Below, in pieces: positions 23,453 through 35,880 of a stretch of 64,000 nucleotides of DNA (positions within the stretch are counted from its first letter, which is position 1; the number at the start of each line of letters is the position of its first letter). Source of the DNA: Prostheceraeus crozeri (Eukaryota; Platyhelminthes; Polycladida; Euryleptidae). Both the position numbers and the translations under genes were made by a program. Location: the NCBI GenBank assembly GCA_907163375.1, contig CAJQUW010003607.1, forward strand, positions 186,001 to 250,000, written 5' to 3'. Below the pieces are notes generated by a model, which was not told where the DNA came from, did not search any database, and was given only the letters and a program-made list of their open reading frames with translations.

Positions 23453-23850
23453 TTTTGTTTTTTCAACTTATCATTTAATTGGAATCGAATATCAGTAATG
23501 ATTGTGAGATATTGGGAACTGGTCAGTGACACGCTCCTTAATGGAAACAAGTTTCAAATTCTCAAGGAAAAATACTATAAAAACGGCAGCAGAAAATGAA
23601 TTTTCAGTCACTTCTGTTGTACTCAGAAAGCGTTGAAAACAATTCCTTGTGTCAGGTAAGAGTATCGTTGTATTGCCAGCCCTATGCTCTCTTTGATTTT
23701 AGGCAAATTCTTAATCGTGAAATTTACTCTTTACTTACTAAATTTACAGAGATGGAAGCATCAAAATTGCTTAACACTTGTGCAACTGCGATGTTGTACG
23801 AGCGTTGTTTTCTGTGACTGGCAACATTTCACACCTTGAAAACATAGAAT

Positions 23851-24430
23851 AGAATAAGCGTTTATTGAAATACACAAGAACCCCAAATGAGAATCGGAGG
23901 AGGTCCGCGAAAAATTAACAGAAATAATGAACTGCAAACACCGTGCATCACTTGAGTGATTCATTATACAGAATAGAGCACGAAAAAGTAAAGCCATTTT
24001 GTCTTCGCGTTGTTCGTACATGAGGCAACACTATTCGTCCACTGTGTGAAGACATATCAGGAACACTATCATGTAAGATATGATTTTCACAAAATATAGC
24101 ATTTTTGAAGAGTTTTAATGTGAGCTGCTTTCTACGGTGAAGAAAATTTAGGATATCACAGTCTTTGCATGTTTTAACATCTATAACATGGATGATACGA
24201 AAAGCTCGCTTCACAACACTCATGCATTTTGAGTCAAGAATAATGCCAGGATGAATAAAAACAGGGGAGGCATAGTCCAAAATAGATTGAATAATGGATT
24301 TATATACAAGAATCAGTTTATCATGAGACAAAATAGGTTTCAGAATACGCATTATATGCAATCTTTGCGACACTTTTTTAAAAATGAAATCAAAATGAGT
24401 TAATGCAAATACTTATGAGTCATCGGGTTA
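23851..24430 (-). mobile_element. CR1-type LINE 3' fragment (copy B)
   Basis: Same insertion as 7990-8795. The frame 23948-24373 keeps RILKPILSHDKL, YASPVF and GRIVLPHVRT. Relative to copy A, 244 bases (A coordinates 8538-8781) are replaced at 24399-24415 by about 17 unrelated bases, removing the segment between the DD motif and KVLGLIF. This looks like a deletion repaired with filler. Confidence 0.85.
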
Positions 24431-25112
24431 CACAAAATTTTATGATCAGGATACTTACGAAGCCATGAATCGAACATTTAAAACTAATTTTGAGACTTTT
24501 TCTTCATTTCTAATAGAATTTCATGCATAGTTTTTTCATAAATTATAGCTATGGCTAGCCACTTCAGGTGTTCCGAAACTCGTAGCATTACTAGACATTT
24601 GCAAGTCTGATATTAAGTACGACATGAACAACAGGTGGACATTAGGGATTCTCAAGTCTCTCGTTATCTTACGTGAAAAGCATGACCTTAGCCAGCAAAA
24701 AGATTTTGTATCAACCCTTTATTTATCGTGGTAGTTATCAAGTCTTCCTTTTTGCTTCTTTTAATATCTAGGTTAATTACTCAATTGTTTCATATCTCTA
24801 AGTCTGATGGGTTTGCATGCTCTCAATTTTGTTCACAGTCTTAGTATAATTACTCTATAAGCTATATTTTAAAGTTTGTATTCAGTCCAATGTTTGCACT
24901 TGAACAAGAGTGGACGAAATGCATTGTGCAAAGTAATAGTTTTGACTTTTTTAAAATGAATTTAGTGGCTATATTTATATATATAAATTGTGTAAAGAGG
25001 AATCATTTTTTATAGAAATTCTTGAAGTTGAAAGTGATGTCTACCAGCTGATTGTAGAACTACAAGAAGCTCAACTTTATCTTAGTGAATGAGGAGAGAT
25101 CACTACATAGAG

Positions 25113-26248
25113 CAGGGTTGGAACCGAGACCGGCTGATCGGCCCGGTCGATCGGTTGGGTTGTGTCGGTGTAAGTCGATTGGTCGACCGGCCCCGTTCGA
25201 AAACCGCGCTGTCAATCAATCGGCATCAATTATCAACATTGATCGATCAGACAAAGACTGTAATGTACTTTATATACTACTTACTAGACATATTTAGTAT
25301 GTCCCGGATAGATGATCCGTGGCATATGTTTAAGATCGATACTACGATTGTTTAAAAAACATCATAATACCCAAGTGTTTCGTGATCTTGTCTACTCCCA
25401 TGCTTGCCGTTCTCAAAATTCGCCTGTGATGAAACTACTGTATGCTAACTTAGACGTATCAAAAGTTGTCAGGTGCTAGGCCTGCTAACTTATTTAAATT
25501 GAAATTATTCATATGTGGACGAAAGCGCATCCGCATCATACAGAAATAAGCTTATCTAATTCAGGATAAAATACTATAAGTTTGCCCATAAAGACTGATC
25601 CACATCCTTGCTAATTAAGTGATGGGCCGAATCCACTGACACAGAAGTCAAAATTGACACAGTAGCAACTTCTTCCATAAAACTATTTAAGAAAAGGACG
25701 TGGCTTGCGGTCAATCATGTATGGTGTACATGTTCACCACAATCCGCTATTCATTGCTTCTTTTAGAATGACTAACGTCTCAATAGGCTTAATTCACTCA
25801 TTGAAAAAACACATGTGAGATAACACTTGTCGTTCAGATTGATAAAACATGCCTTGGCTCATTTGTTTCATTATATTTATTTATTTATTTTATTTAAGTA
25901 AGCAATGTCTACAATCAAATAATTTCAAAACCAGTTTAACTGCAGAAGATAAACAAATATTCAAATGAATAGATTCAATGAATAGAATAGATAGCGCATA
26001 GCCCCTTCGGAAAAATACTGAAAAAATATTGACATCACAAATTTCAAAAAGGTCGAGGACAAGGACCTTCAAATTGCAAACCGAAGAACCCTTTGTGGCA
26101 TCTGTTTGAATGACAAAGTGTAAAATATTAAAGGACGATCATAACCATCCGGTTGGGTTTGGTCTGTCATCCGGCTGGTTGAGTTGAGTTCGTCTTGCCG
26201 GTTATCGGTTGGGTTGATTCAGAAAATTCCTGACCGGTTCCAACCTTG
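25113..26248. mobile_element. hAT-like non-autonomous element (copy B)
   Basis: Ends are CAGGGTTGGAACCG and, reverse-complemented, CAAGGTTGGAACCGGTCAGG. The flanking octamers ACATAGAG at 25105-25112 and 26249-26256 are identical, a perfect 8-bp target duplication. It is paralogous to 9480-10685 and lacks the AT microsatellite expansion of that copy. No transposase is visible. Confidence 0.8.
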
Positions 26249-27133
26249 ACATAGAGCATTCTTCTCGAAAAGAGAACAATACAATAGTTTGTTGCCTTTA
26301 TCACACACAGTCAATCACTCACATGTTTCATATTTACAGATGTCAAATGTATTCTGTACTTGGGTAAATCCATTTTATGCAACAATATTGTGGGCAATTT
26401 TTGTCTTTTCAACTTTGCAACTTCGTTTTCTGTGAACATTTGCATCTACATAGTCAATTTTTCATGCTGAACTCGAAATTCATAGTGGCGACCACACCGA
26501 ATGAGTACTTGCACAAGTTATTGTATTCGTCCTATATATTACTGGTGTCTTCTGACCGATAGTTTTGTGGTCTCGGTCAGATGGACATTTGTTGTCGTTT
26601 TACGAGATTTTGATATGATAGTAATTTTCTTATCAAACAAAATTTCGTATGCATGACTACAATATGATCCTTGATAATTCCGTAGGTTTTCATGAAATTC
26701 GGACAAAAAATGTGGCTTCAGCAACAATTGAAATTTAGTCATATAAAGAAAGTAGAAACATAATTTCTAAGTTGCGAAATGTACATCGGTCAGATGACAA
26801 TTTTCGTGGGACAAAGGCCAATTGACAAGAAAGTCTTCAATCAATGTAAATGCAATCCTGAATTGTAGTCTGGCTAAAAGTACGGCTCATGCGCTTTCTG
26901 ATGATACATAACTTTATTTGTTAAATTCAAGGAGACACAACGAAATTGCTTCCCGAAGATAGAATACCTATGTTGGGACAGGCTTTTTTGGTACTTTTTC
27001 TGCCTTGAGCTGAAGAAGCTCTCATGAACCATCCCAAATGCTTTGTAATTTAGAAGTAGACGTGCGTGTGACGCACATTTTCTCTCCATCATTTCGATTC
27101 CTTAACAAAATGTCTTCAATTGTTTCTTGCAGT

Positions 27134-29781
27134 ATGTCGCTGAGACCATTTTGCCTTCTGCTGATTGCAGTCACTGGTGCTGTTGCATTGTCAGTGCAAG
27201 GTGGTATGTATTCTTTCGATCTTGTTTACGAGTTTTTGATTTCTGTTGTTCATAGTATCCGAATGATAGCCATCTATGGAGGGATTAATTCGATGAATTC
27301 GAGGGCATGTTTGCTCAAGACATTTGTAAAACTAAGCTCGATTCAGATGGATATTATTCTAATTATTATAAATAGAATACGAACTCTATTTGCACCACTC
27401 TTTGCACTGGAAACAAGCATTATTATTATTACAGTATTATAATCAATGCTACTATGTATTAATATTACCAGAAATCTATCACGACTGTGGAGCACAGACA
27501 ATACATGGAAATCTGCATATGCGGTGGGCTAGAGCTCAAGTGCAACTTTGGGAAATGATTGGAGCGTCTTAAAAATCGTATTATACGCAAATTCAAATCA
27601 ACACATGACGTTGGACAATTTTCATATCTATTGTGCAATTTTACGCAAAACACTTGTTTCGAATACTTTAACAGGATAAAGCAAATTTACTTTCTCGAAG
27701 TGCGAGGGTAAAGTCTTCTATCTGATTCAACCCCCAGAGACCTGAGCTTTTTCCTGAGGGGGGTTCAGTGGACCCTTTTTACAAATATTTAGTTTTCTTC
27801 CTTAAATATCATGAGTTAAATAATATCATAATTAAATATCTAGTAAAACAATGATGTTCACGTGCAGCAGATCGATGTAACTAATTATTAGAGTGTCTTT
27901 CAGCCTTCTTAGTAAACACATGCAAACATATGGTTTTTATATATATTTCAACGACATGTAGCACTGCATCATTTGTACTAAAAGGTGTATTTACGATGTT
28001 TGCTGTCACCATTATCCTCAGACAGATAATTGTGATAAAATTGATTTATTCCTTGCAGCAGCACCTTTACATTTGTCCATTTTTCAGATTTGTTCAACCC
28101 TATCAGAACTAGGCCTGCACACAGCCATAGTTTCTGCTCTTCTAGACCCTAAAAACAGCTGCGAAGATCTCATACTCATCAATTACTGCTGTGAAAATCT
28201 TGTCAATAATCTATGTTTTTTGTGTTGAACTTTGAATATAATGATAGCTTCCATCTTGAGCATTGATTTATGCCGAGTTGTTGATATAGAGGCCGACCAG
28301 TCATGTGCTATCATGAGCGGAAGCAAATAATTCGCATTTTGTGATCTTCTAACACAGCGCACATGCACTAGCATGATGTAAACAATGAATAAATGAATTT
28401 CACTCATTCTGCATCATCGTGGACAAGCACAAAATCATTTTTCATCTGATCGTAAGCTCTTCTTGATGGGAATTTCTACACCCTCTGAGACCTGTGGTGG
28501 CTATCTACCATACTTCTACTGATTCAATTGAAAAGAAATAACACATGCAGATTTACTGTCAAAAATGATGATTTTACGTGGGCATGAGCAGGTGATATGT
28601 CCTCAGCACAAAATATAGAAATAGAAAAATATGGCTCCGGGGTGCACTGGACCCCCTTCATGTCGACAACTATGTTTTCTCTTCGACAACCAATCATTAG
28701 TGAGTGAAATAAAGTCCTAGATGTGTTATCTGTTAGAAGTTGTGCGAATATGAGATATATCTGTGAGTTCACTTCAAATTTCACAAACCTTTGCATATAA
28801 TTGATATCACGATGAAATTTCTATGATGAATTACATAATTTTGGCAAGAAATAGAGCGTTTTTTGGAGATAGAGTTTCATAATGAGAGTGAAACATGCTT
28901 TAAGAAGATGTTTTACCTGACGTAACAATGTACTGGTGAAAAGTATTTAGCATTAATAAAACTTGCACACTGACACTGCAACGATTTCAGTATAAAGGCA
29001 AATCTCACAATATAATAACTTTTAGATGTGATTGTAGATGACTCTTGTATTTGATTTATTTAAGTAACTTGAACATATTTTATTCATACAATCCGGCCAT
29101 CAGAACGAACTTCTACAGAAAACGAGGCCGAAAATAGACTTTTCAGAGAACGATGCACACCCCCATGGCTTTTAATAATAATTTCAATTTAATTTTCATC
29201 TAAAGTTAATAATTTGTTCTTCACATGAATCAATCACTTTAGATTGAGGACATATCCATCCTCCTACAATCAGCGAACTGGCTGCAGATGAAGAATAATT
29301 GTTGAATTTTAAGGTCATCTCCAATGTCTTTTTTTCATTGATTTTCGCTGATTATCTTGCAGATGGCGTTGATCTGATTGTTTATTATATGAACAGCGAA
29401 TTCACCGTCACATCAGCGGACAGCCGCTTACAAAACAGCGGGACGTTTGATGGAACTTCATACGTAAAACTGGCGAGGATTCCTCTGCTTCCTGGAATGG
29501 TTCCTGCTAGCAGGCTGATTGAAATATTGGAAGAGGTTTTGAAGGTTTCGAATATCGGACGGATAGGTCAACTAAGAGGGAAGGTCGGAGGAGAAGTCGT
29601 GGGAGAGGCTACGACCCAAGCCGGCGATGAAGCTGTGAATGGAAATGTGCTTGTGGACAAGGCAGGAAATGAGTTCTCATCCGCCGCTGCAGGGAGTCCG
29701 TCATACAGAACCTACCTTCCACAGGACAACGTCTTCATTGTCGGTGGAGGCAGGAGGACTGTTCTCACCATTATGAAATGA
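27134..29781 (+). CDS. Small secreted protein of unknown family, two exons (copy B)
   Basis: Same architecture as copy A: exon 1 coding 27134-27203 (MSLRPFCLLLIAVTGAVA signal peptide, GTATGT donor) and exon 2 29363-29781 (CTTGCAG acceptor), phase-1 junction, about 162 residues. Exon 2 differs from copy A at 13 bases by my count. Six codons change the residue (E to D, I to V, V to A, K to M, F to L, E to G) and five are silent. Exon 1 has T to P in the signal peptide. Both frames are intact, so both copies could be expressed. Function unknown. Confidence 0.65.
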
Positions 29782-29802
29782 ACATTAACTCCTTTATCCG
29801 TC

Positions 29803-29808
29803 AATAAA
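29803..29808 (+). promoter_or_regulatory. Polyadenylation signal of the copy B gene
   Basis: AATAAA 21 bases past the stop codon, in the same context as in copy A. Confidence 0.7.
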
Positions 29809-30652
29809 GAAAGCTGATCTTCTCCACATTCTTGTTTTTCTTGTAATGATTCGTTGCACTTCAGCATGATAGGACTGCGGGATTCCGACTCGAAATTTCA
29901 TTTAATGTGCTATTTGCGTTTCTCAAATTTGCCCGGGAATGACTCCAAGCTTAAATAAGAAGTTGTGTTGATGTTCACTAGGCCTGCTTTACAAGAAAAC
30001 GAAACAGAATCATCACTTGCTTTATGTCACAGATATTTTCAGAGGAAAATCTCAAAGTATATTTTATGCTTTATTTAAATGCCTATAATAATAAATAATA
30101 ATAATGGTGTTTATTTCTCGTCGAATTAAATCGTACATCGTACATCGTCAAATTTCTCGTACAACTTAAAAAATCAAATATCGATGCTAAAAGCTCTGAC
30201 ATGAATAGATACAAGTACATTCTAAAAGTTAGTGATAATATACGGTAGATGAATAAAAAGACTCTTGTGTACATCTGCTGTGGTGTACTACAGTCTTCGT
30301 CGCGATTGGCACATACTTTCGTTGAATAGCTTTGCGGTGTAAGGGAAGAAAGTTCAAAGAATGAAGATTTCATAATGTCTTGAATAGTGAAGGCGCTTTT
30401 GTAGATACTGGTGCAGTCGATGGTGTGGGTGTGACTCGACTTTCTTGAAAAGCTTTTTGCTTATCATTTCTGTTCTTTGAGTTAGGGAGACGGGGTTTGA
30501 GTGTCCATCAGTTTGAATGCACGTCGTTGAATCCTTTCCAGTTTCTTTTCTAAAGTCTTAGGCAGAGAGACGAAAACTGGGCAAGCATATTCGACAACCG
30601 ATCGAACTATACCATTGTATACTTGTTGGAGATTTCTTTTGTTGGTGAAGCC

Positions 30653-32914
30653 TTAAACTTTCCTGAGAATATAAAGTCGGCGATTGCACTTCGATGTAAT
30701 ATCTCGTATGTGATCGTGCCATGTTAGATTATTGTTGATAGTGACACCCAGCACTTTGGATTTGGTCACCAGCTTAATCGGAAGTTTGATTTCGGGCTTC
30801 TTCACATTCTTCAAACGCAATAACACGCTCGATTTTTCAGCATTGAGTTTCAAGTTTTTCGAGGAGCACCAGTCTTGAACAGCAGATATTTCGACATTCA
30901 AGGTCTGCTTGAGTACTTCATCATCCAACGAATCTGCACTAAGTGGCACCACGAGTGTGATATCATCGTCATACATTACATTAGCGCTGTTGGGATTCTT
31001 GCACATAAGGTCAGATGTAAAGGTGGCAAAGATTGCCGGCCCAAGGACTGAGCCTTGCGGAACTCCTTTCAAAACTTTTAATTCTCTGGAAAGGGATCCA
31101 TTAACTTTCACCAGGCACTTTCGGTCTTTCAAATAACTTTGCAACCAGAGGAGAAATCCTTTAGAATAGGAGAGATTGTTGAGCTTCTCCAGGATGAGTG
31201 CATGTTGAATTGTGTCAAAGGCAGATGACATGTGAAAAGAAATGATGGATGTACCGATATTACAGGGGTCGTCATAACAACGGTAGGCGCTATCTACTAT
31301 GTCTATCAATGCCGTTGCAGACGAATGAGCTTTTCGAAAACCATGCTGAGGTCCATAATGCTCTTGGAATTTGTTCCTCATTTTGCTGAAAACTATTTTC
31401 TCCAATATCTTTCCCTGTAAAGGGAGGACAGAAATAGGCCGGACCTTTTTGATGTTTGCAGTTGACCTTTTCGGTATTGGAGAAATAATAGCCGTTTTCC
31501 ATATTGCCGGTACAGATCGCTGCTTGATGGAGGCATTATAGAGCATCATGAGGGGTAGCGCAAGGAAGTCTGCGAGCTCTTTGTAGACTCTGGAAGGGAC
31601 GTTATCCATTCCGGAAGATTTCTTTACCGATATCTTTAGCAATTGGGCTCTTACTTCGTCTTCTGATATGGAAATATCCCAGTCATCTATCAAAGTGTCG
31701 AGAAGAACAGATTCGTTATCTTTGGCGTCACAATTGTAGATTTTGTCAAAGTGGTCTTCAAATGTATTTGCAAGAGCTTCTGCACTACCATGTTGATTTG
31801 TTTCTTTCTTCCAGTTGCACGAATTTCCTTTCCTTGTGATTTCCCGCACGACTTTCCACACTTTGTTCCTGTCATTTAACTTTTGAATGTACAATTACTT
31901 TGACTTTATAATTTCAGACCTGACTTTCTTTTGCAGTTGTTTGTATAAAACCCAATTCTTGTCACGGTACGCTTCCCATCTCTGATCTATGAGCGACTTT
32001 GTTAAAGGGGTAAGCCATTCCCTGTCTCTGGAACTCATAACCACAGTTCGCGTGGGAATGCATTCTTTGATTAAATCAGACAGAACATGATTAAAAGAAA
32101 CTGCTTGCTCATCAACATCACAATTTCCAGGAAGAATTGTATCCCAGTTCAATTCATCAAGTTTCTGTGCTAGATTTTGAAGATTGGACATCCTAAAGTC
32201 ATACAAAACATGATGACATAAGTCAACAGGGTTGTCCTTCACACACACTGTAGGTGTCGCAAGCACAATCAAATGGTCCGAATTACCAATTGGAGCATGG
32301 TACGAGACAGTTTCAACAGGATAGACGTGGCTGATTGATTGGGAAATCAAAATATGATCTAAAACGTTTGAACCTCTGGTCGGTTGCTTCACAATATCAA
32401 ACAGAACCAGATCGTCACAAAGTCCTTTCCAGTCAAAGTGATTCAAATCTCCAAGAACCATGACACTGTATGAAGGCTTAGCTGTCAAAAGGCGATCAAT
32501 CGCATAATTTAGACTTTCTCGTATTTCAGACAATTTTGAGACCGTGAGATTGGGTGGAACATATAAAGCAATAACATACATAAAACTTGAGGCTATATCA
32601 ACAGTTGCGGCCTCATAAAAGTCACACGATAATTCGGGGATATTAAGGTGCTCAAAAACTAAACTTTCACAGATGTAGAGCAACACATCACCGCCTTTAC
32701 GATTATTTCGGTCGCATCTAATTACAGAATAGTCAGATATGTTAATGGAAGATGACTCTACTGAGCAGTCTAGCCAGGACTCAGCTACACACAGGACGTC
32801 AGGTTTAAAGGACTTCATTGTTACGACCATCTCGTCAAACTTTCCAAGCAATGATCTGAGATTAGTTAGCATCACCTTAGGATAAGAAAGGACATTGCTT
32901 TGAGATAAAATCAT
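30653..32914 (-). pseudogene. LINE ORF2: AP endonuclease plus reverse transcriptase
   Basis: The N-terminal endonuclease part (32914-31898) shows NLRSLLGKFDE, CVAESWLD, VIRCDRNNRKGGDVLLY, VLGDLNHFDW and GNSDHL, the ordered motifs of APE-type LINE endonucleases. A TAA at 31895-31897 interrupts the single frame. The reverse transcriptase (31894-30653) shows VRPISVLPLQGKILEKI, QHGFRKAHSS, GVPQGSVLGP and MYDDDITLV. In motif A the usual DMSSAFD reads HMSSAFD (codon CAC at 31232-31234), so a catalytic aspartate is lost. The C-terminal tail below 30653 continues in broken frames. Confidence 0.85.
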
Positions 32915-33685
32915 TCGCGAAAATCCTTCGACTGCTTCACTTCGGTTTTCAATTTGACTTCATTTCTCCAAATCACGACATCTTCGCCAAGTTCTCTACG
33001 CCGTTTCATTTCGGATCTCAAAGTTTTCTGTTTCAGCTGTTGTTCCTTTGTTAGATCTGGATTTACGTAAACGCGCTTGTACAAATCGATGTTTCGTAAG
33101 CCCTTTGATTTACGCAAGAACTCATTGCGACACTTCACCGATTGCATCTCACTTTGAGCAATCGAGGTTTTCCAGCGCGTATCTGGCCAATGCGATGTAC
33201 TTCCGTGATTGCATCCTTTTCGATGCTCAAGGATTCGGCAAGCTCTCTCGTAGATCGAATGTCATTAGCTCGACGATCGTCAACAGAGAGAGACATGAGC
33301 TTTCTGATATTCCAGATATGATAACGCAGTCTTGCTTGGAAATGCGTTCTTGCAGTTCCGTCATCATGGAGTTTTCACAGTCCATCTGTATTCTTTGCAC
33401 AATAACTTCACCTTGTTGCTCAATCTCACTTCGGATATCAAGAATTTCCTTCTTGAAGTTGCTTTGCTCATTCGTTATTATAGATAGTCGACTTTCAACA
33501 TCATTCACTCGGTTGCTTAAGCGTTCAATTGAGCTCAAAACATCAGCAATGTCGCGTCTTGCAGATTCTATTAAGCATTTCAAGTCAGACATTGAAACAC
33601 TTTCACCACCTGACTTGAAGGACTTTGATCGGGTTGAATGCGATGGTGAAGGTGCCATTTCAAAAATAATACCGAGAGATATCAC
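32911..33685 (-). pseudogene. LINE ORF1: coiled-coil, RRM-like nucleic-acid-binding protein
   Basis: The frame 33685-33227 has a charged coiled coil (SSIERLSNRVNDVESRL, then EILDIRSEIEQQ) followed by MTELQERISKQDCVIISGI, the start of the RRM-like domain of LINE ORF1 proteins. The frame 33147-32911 holds the C-terminal domain (KGLRNIDLYKRVYVNPDLTK, then KRRRELGEDVVIW). The two pieces are in different frames, with the middle of the RRM (HRIGQIRAGKPR) in between. It ends in ATGA shared with ORF2. Confidence 0.8.
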
Positions 33686-34292
33686 TATGAGCAGTATGAA
33701 GCACCACTTGCAAAACTTTCAAAATTATGCCACACGGGGATCGAACACACGACTATCAGCACCGATGCCAAAGCACAATAACCGACGACCAGCAGACCAG
33801 AACGCTTGAAGTACTGAGGACACAGGCAGTTAATCAGAAACTTGCAAAGATTCGACGCGATGGTGTCACAATTCTGACGTAATTCTGATGACAGCTGGGT
33901 TTACAATGCTTCGGCGGACTGATCAGTCATCAGCCAAAAAGGGATCGTATAATATCCCAAAACGAATGACACTAATCGACGAATGAATGGAAGACGAAGA
34001 CTGCTGACAGGACGAGGATCACGACGATGCAAACTTTGTCGAAATTGATGCACTAGAACCACGAAGATCGGCTAAAAAAACACAAATCTTGCCAGAGACA
34101 CAGAGAGACACGACCAGCACGCACACGTCAAAAGTTGTCGACACTGCGTTGTCAGACACATTGTGCGTTGTCGACAGTATTGTCTTTCAGTGCGACATCT
34201 ATGATTCATGCAACTCATACATTTGTCAAAGAACCTGATGCTATCTGATAATCTGATATCTATGATTTTATCTTTCTTCAGCAGTTGAAAAA

Positions 34293-35880
34293 CAGAGCTG
34301 GAAAAATTCCACTGAAATTTTTTGATTCCAATTCCAGAGGAGAAATTTCAATTACAAATCCAATTCCAATTCCAGTCGAAACAGATCAATTCAATTCCAA
34401 TTCCATAATAAGATTCAATTCCGATAATTGCATATCGCGTATAGTGCATCATGTTAACGTATCTAACGTTTGTTCGTTTCAATTCAACCTACATGTATGT
34501 GCCCTTATCCTATCCTCGTTGTTCCTGTGTGCCCTTCCCTGTGTCGTTCCTATGTGCGTTCTCATGTTCATAGTTCATATTTCTTGTGCACATGTATATG
34601 TGCAGCCGGTCAGCCTACGCCATTTTCGTTTCGTAAACGAGATATTCAATATCTAAAGAAAGAAAAGAAAAGAAAGTTAACGGTTAGCAAAGAATCAGAC
34701 GCTGAGAGAGAGAGATGAGATGCGAATAAATTTAATAAACTGACAGAAGAAAGAAATTCAACGTGATTGTTGATGACAGAAAAAACGACGATAAAAATGA
34801 TATAATGAAAACTGATTAATGGTATATGTTAAAAAAGGAAATTAAAAATTCCGTGATAAGAACGAAATGTGGTCGGGTCGAAAGCTAGCGAGCAGAGATT
34901 AAAGGAAACTCTTTCAATTTTCAAAAGAAAGTGGTTTTATCGTCAAGTCTCAAAAATTTGTGTAAATAAGAAACGATGAGAAATTGACACAGCAACAACT
35001 ACCAACAACAACACATACGACATCTTCAGTTGCTGTTAGAAGAACTCCGGGCTCTCGCGGTGCAACTTAACTACAGAAGTAACAACAACTGCCCGCACAG
35101 CGAACAGCAACACAGCAGCGTATACGGCAACACATCAGCGAGCGCGATTGAAGATTGATGGTATAAGTGACACTGATATTTATGATACTATTTTGGTAGT
35201 GAGTCCGATCGAATTGAAGTGAATTCAACATAAAGAAGTGAACTGTAAGTTTAAAGTTTTCTTTTATCGTTGTGCATCGCATCTATATAACTATAGTCTT
35301 AAAAACTAATATTGTTAATTGTTGTGATTGGAAGTTGAGAAATATTTCATGTAATTGCCATTTTAATTGAATCACTGATTATTAGAATAATTTGTTGACA
35401 CTGTCTAAGTGTCTATATTGTGATTTGGACTGACAGGGTTGCTACCCTTTAATGCAGCGTTAATTTTCCTCTTTCCAAACCAATTGTTTTTCGTGTGTAC
35501 AACAATTAAGTTAATCTCTCATTTTTGTGCTCATCCTATCAAGAACTAAATTCAGCAATTGTTTTACTTTGATTAATTATCTTACTTGATAAATCACTAA
35601 ACAACAGATTGAACAAAGTTGATTGTCTTTTCATTGTTCGCTTAATCGCACAGTTGAAATAACAATGAATTTGCTTTATGAAAGCACAATGAATTAACAT
35701 TGTCCGGTGCTGTAGGCCCATCAAAGTCGCTGTCGGCTGAGTATTGTGATTTCAATTTTTGTACAATTAGATTTATCACAGGTCTATCGAAAAAGTGGAA
35801 TTGAGGTTTATCAAGGTCAATTCCAATTCCAATTTCGACGAAAAATGGAATTAATTCCAATTCCGATTTTTTCAACTCTG
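34293..35880. mobile_element. hAT element with CAATTCC subterminal repeats, non-autonomous
   Basis: Flanked by a perfect 8-bp target duplication, TTGAAAAA at 34285-34292 and 35881-35888. The terminal inverted repeats begin CAGAGCTGGAAAAATT and, reverse-complemented, CAGAGTTGAAAAAATC. Both ends carry clusters of CAATTCCAATTCCA (about 34320-34430 and 35815-35870), in a form typical of hAT transposase-binding regions. The ~1.3-kb interior contains no recognisable transposase; it has polypurine stretches at 34640-34750 and small open frames only. Confidence 0.85.

Larger units (their letters stand above)
23447..30095 (+). repeat. Segmental duplication, copy B
   Basis: Direct copy of 6968-14449. 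It begins in the shared string GTTTTTTCAACTTA and ends at GCCTATAATAATAAATAATAATAAT, where a LINE different from that of copy A is attached. It keeps the two-exon gene, the hAT-like element with a perfect 8-bp target duplication, and a LINE tail with an internal deletion. It lacks the LINE seen at 6988-7613, so at that point it preserves the empty site. Confidence 0.95.
30100..34110 (-). mobile_element. Near full-length two-ORF LINE (CR1/Jockey group)
   Basis: Minus-strand element with a 5' region to about 34.1 kb, ORF1 (33685 to 32911), ORF2 (32914 to about 30450) and a 3' end reading AAATAAACACCATTATTATT, an (ATT)n tail fused to the edge of duplication copy B. ORF2 begins at ATGA, overlapping the ORF1 stop by four bases, a layout used for termination-reinitiation. 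ORF1 is frame-shifted, and ORF2 has an in-frame stop and a lost catalytic residue, so the copy is dead. The exact 5' end is uncertain. Confidence 0.85.

Noticed and set aside
33048-33809. Plus-strand 253-codon frame
   Set aside because: Antisense to LINE ORF1, whose coiled-coil and ORF1-specific motifs on the minus strand explain the openness.
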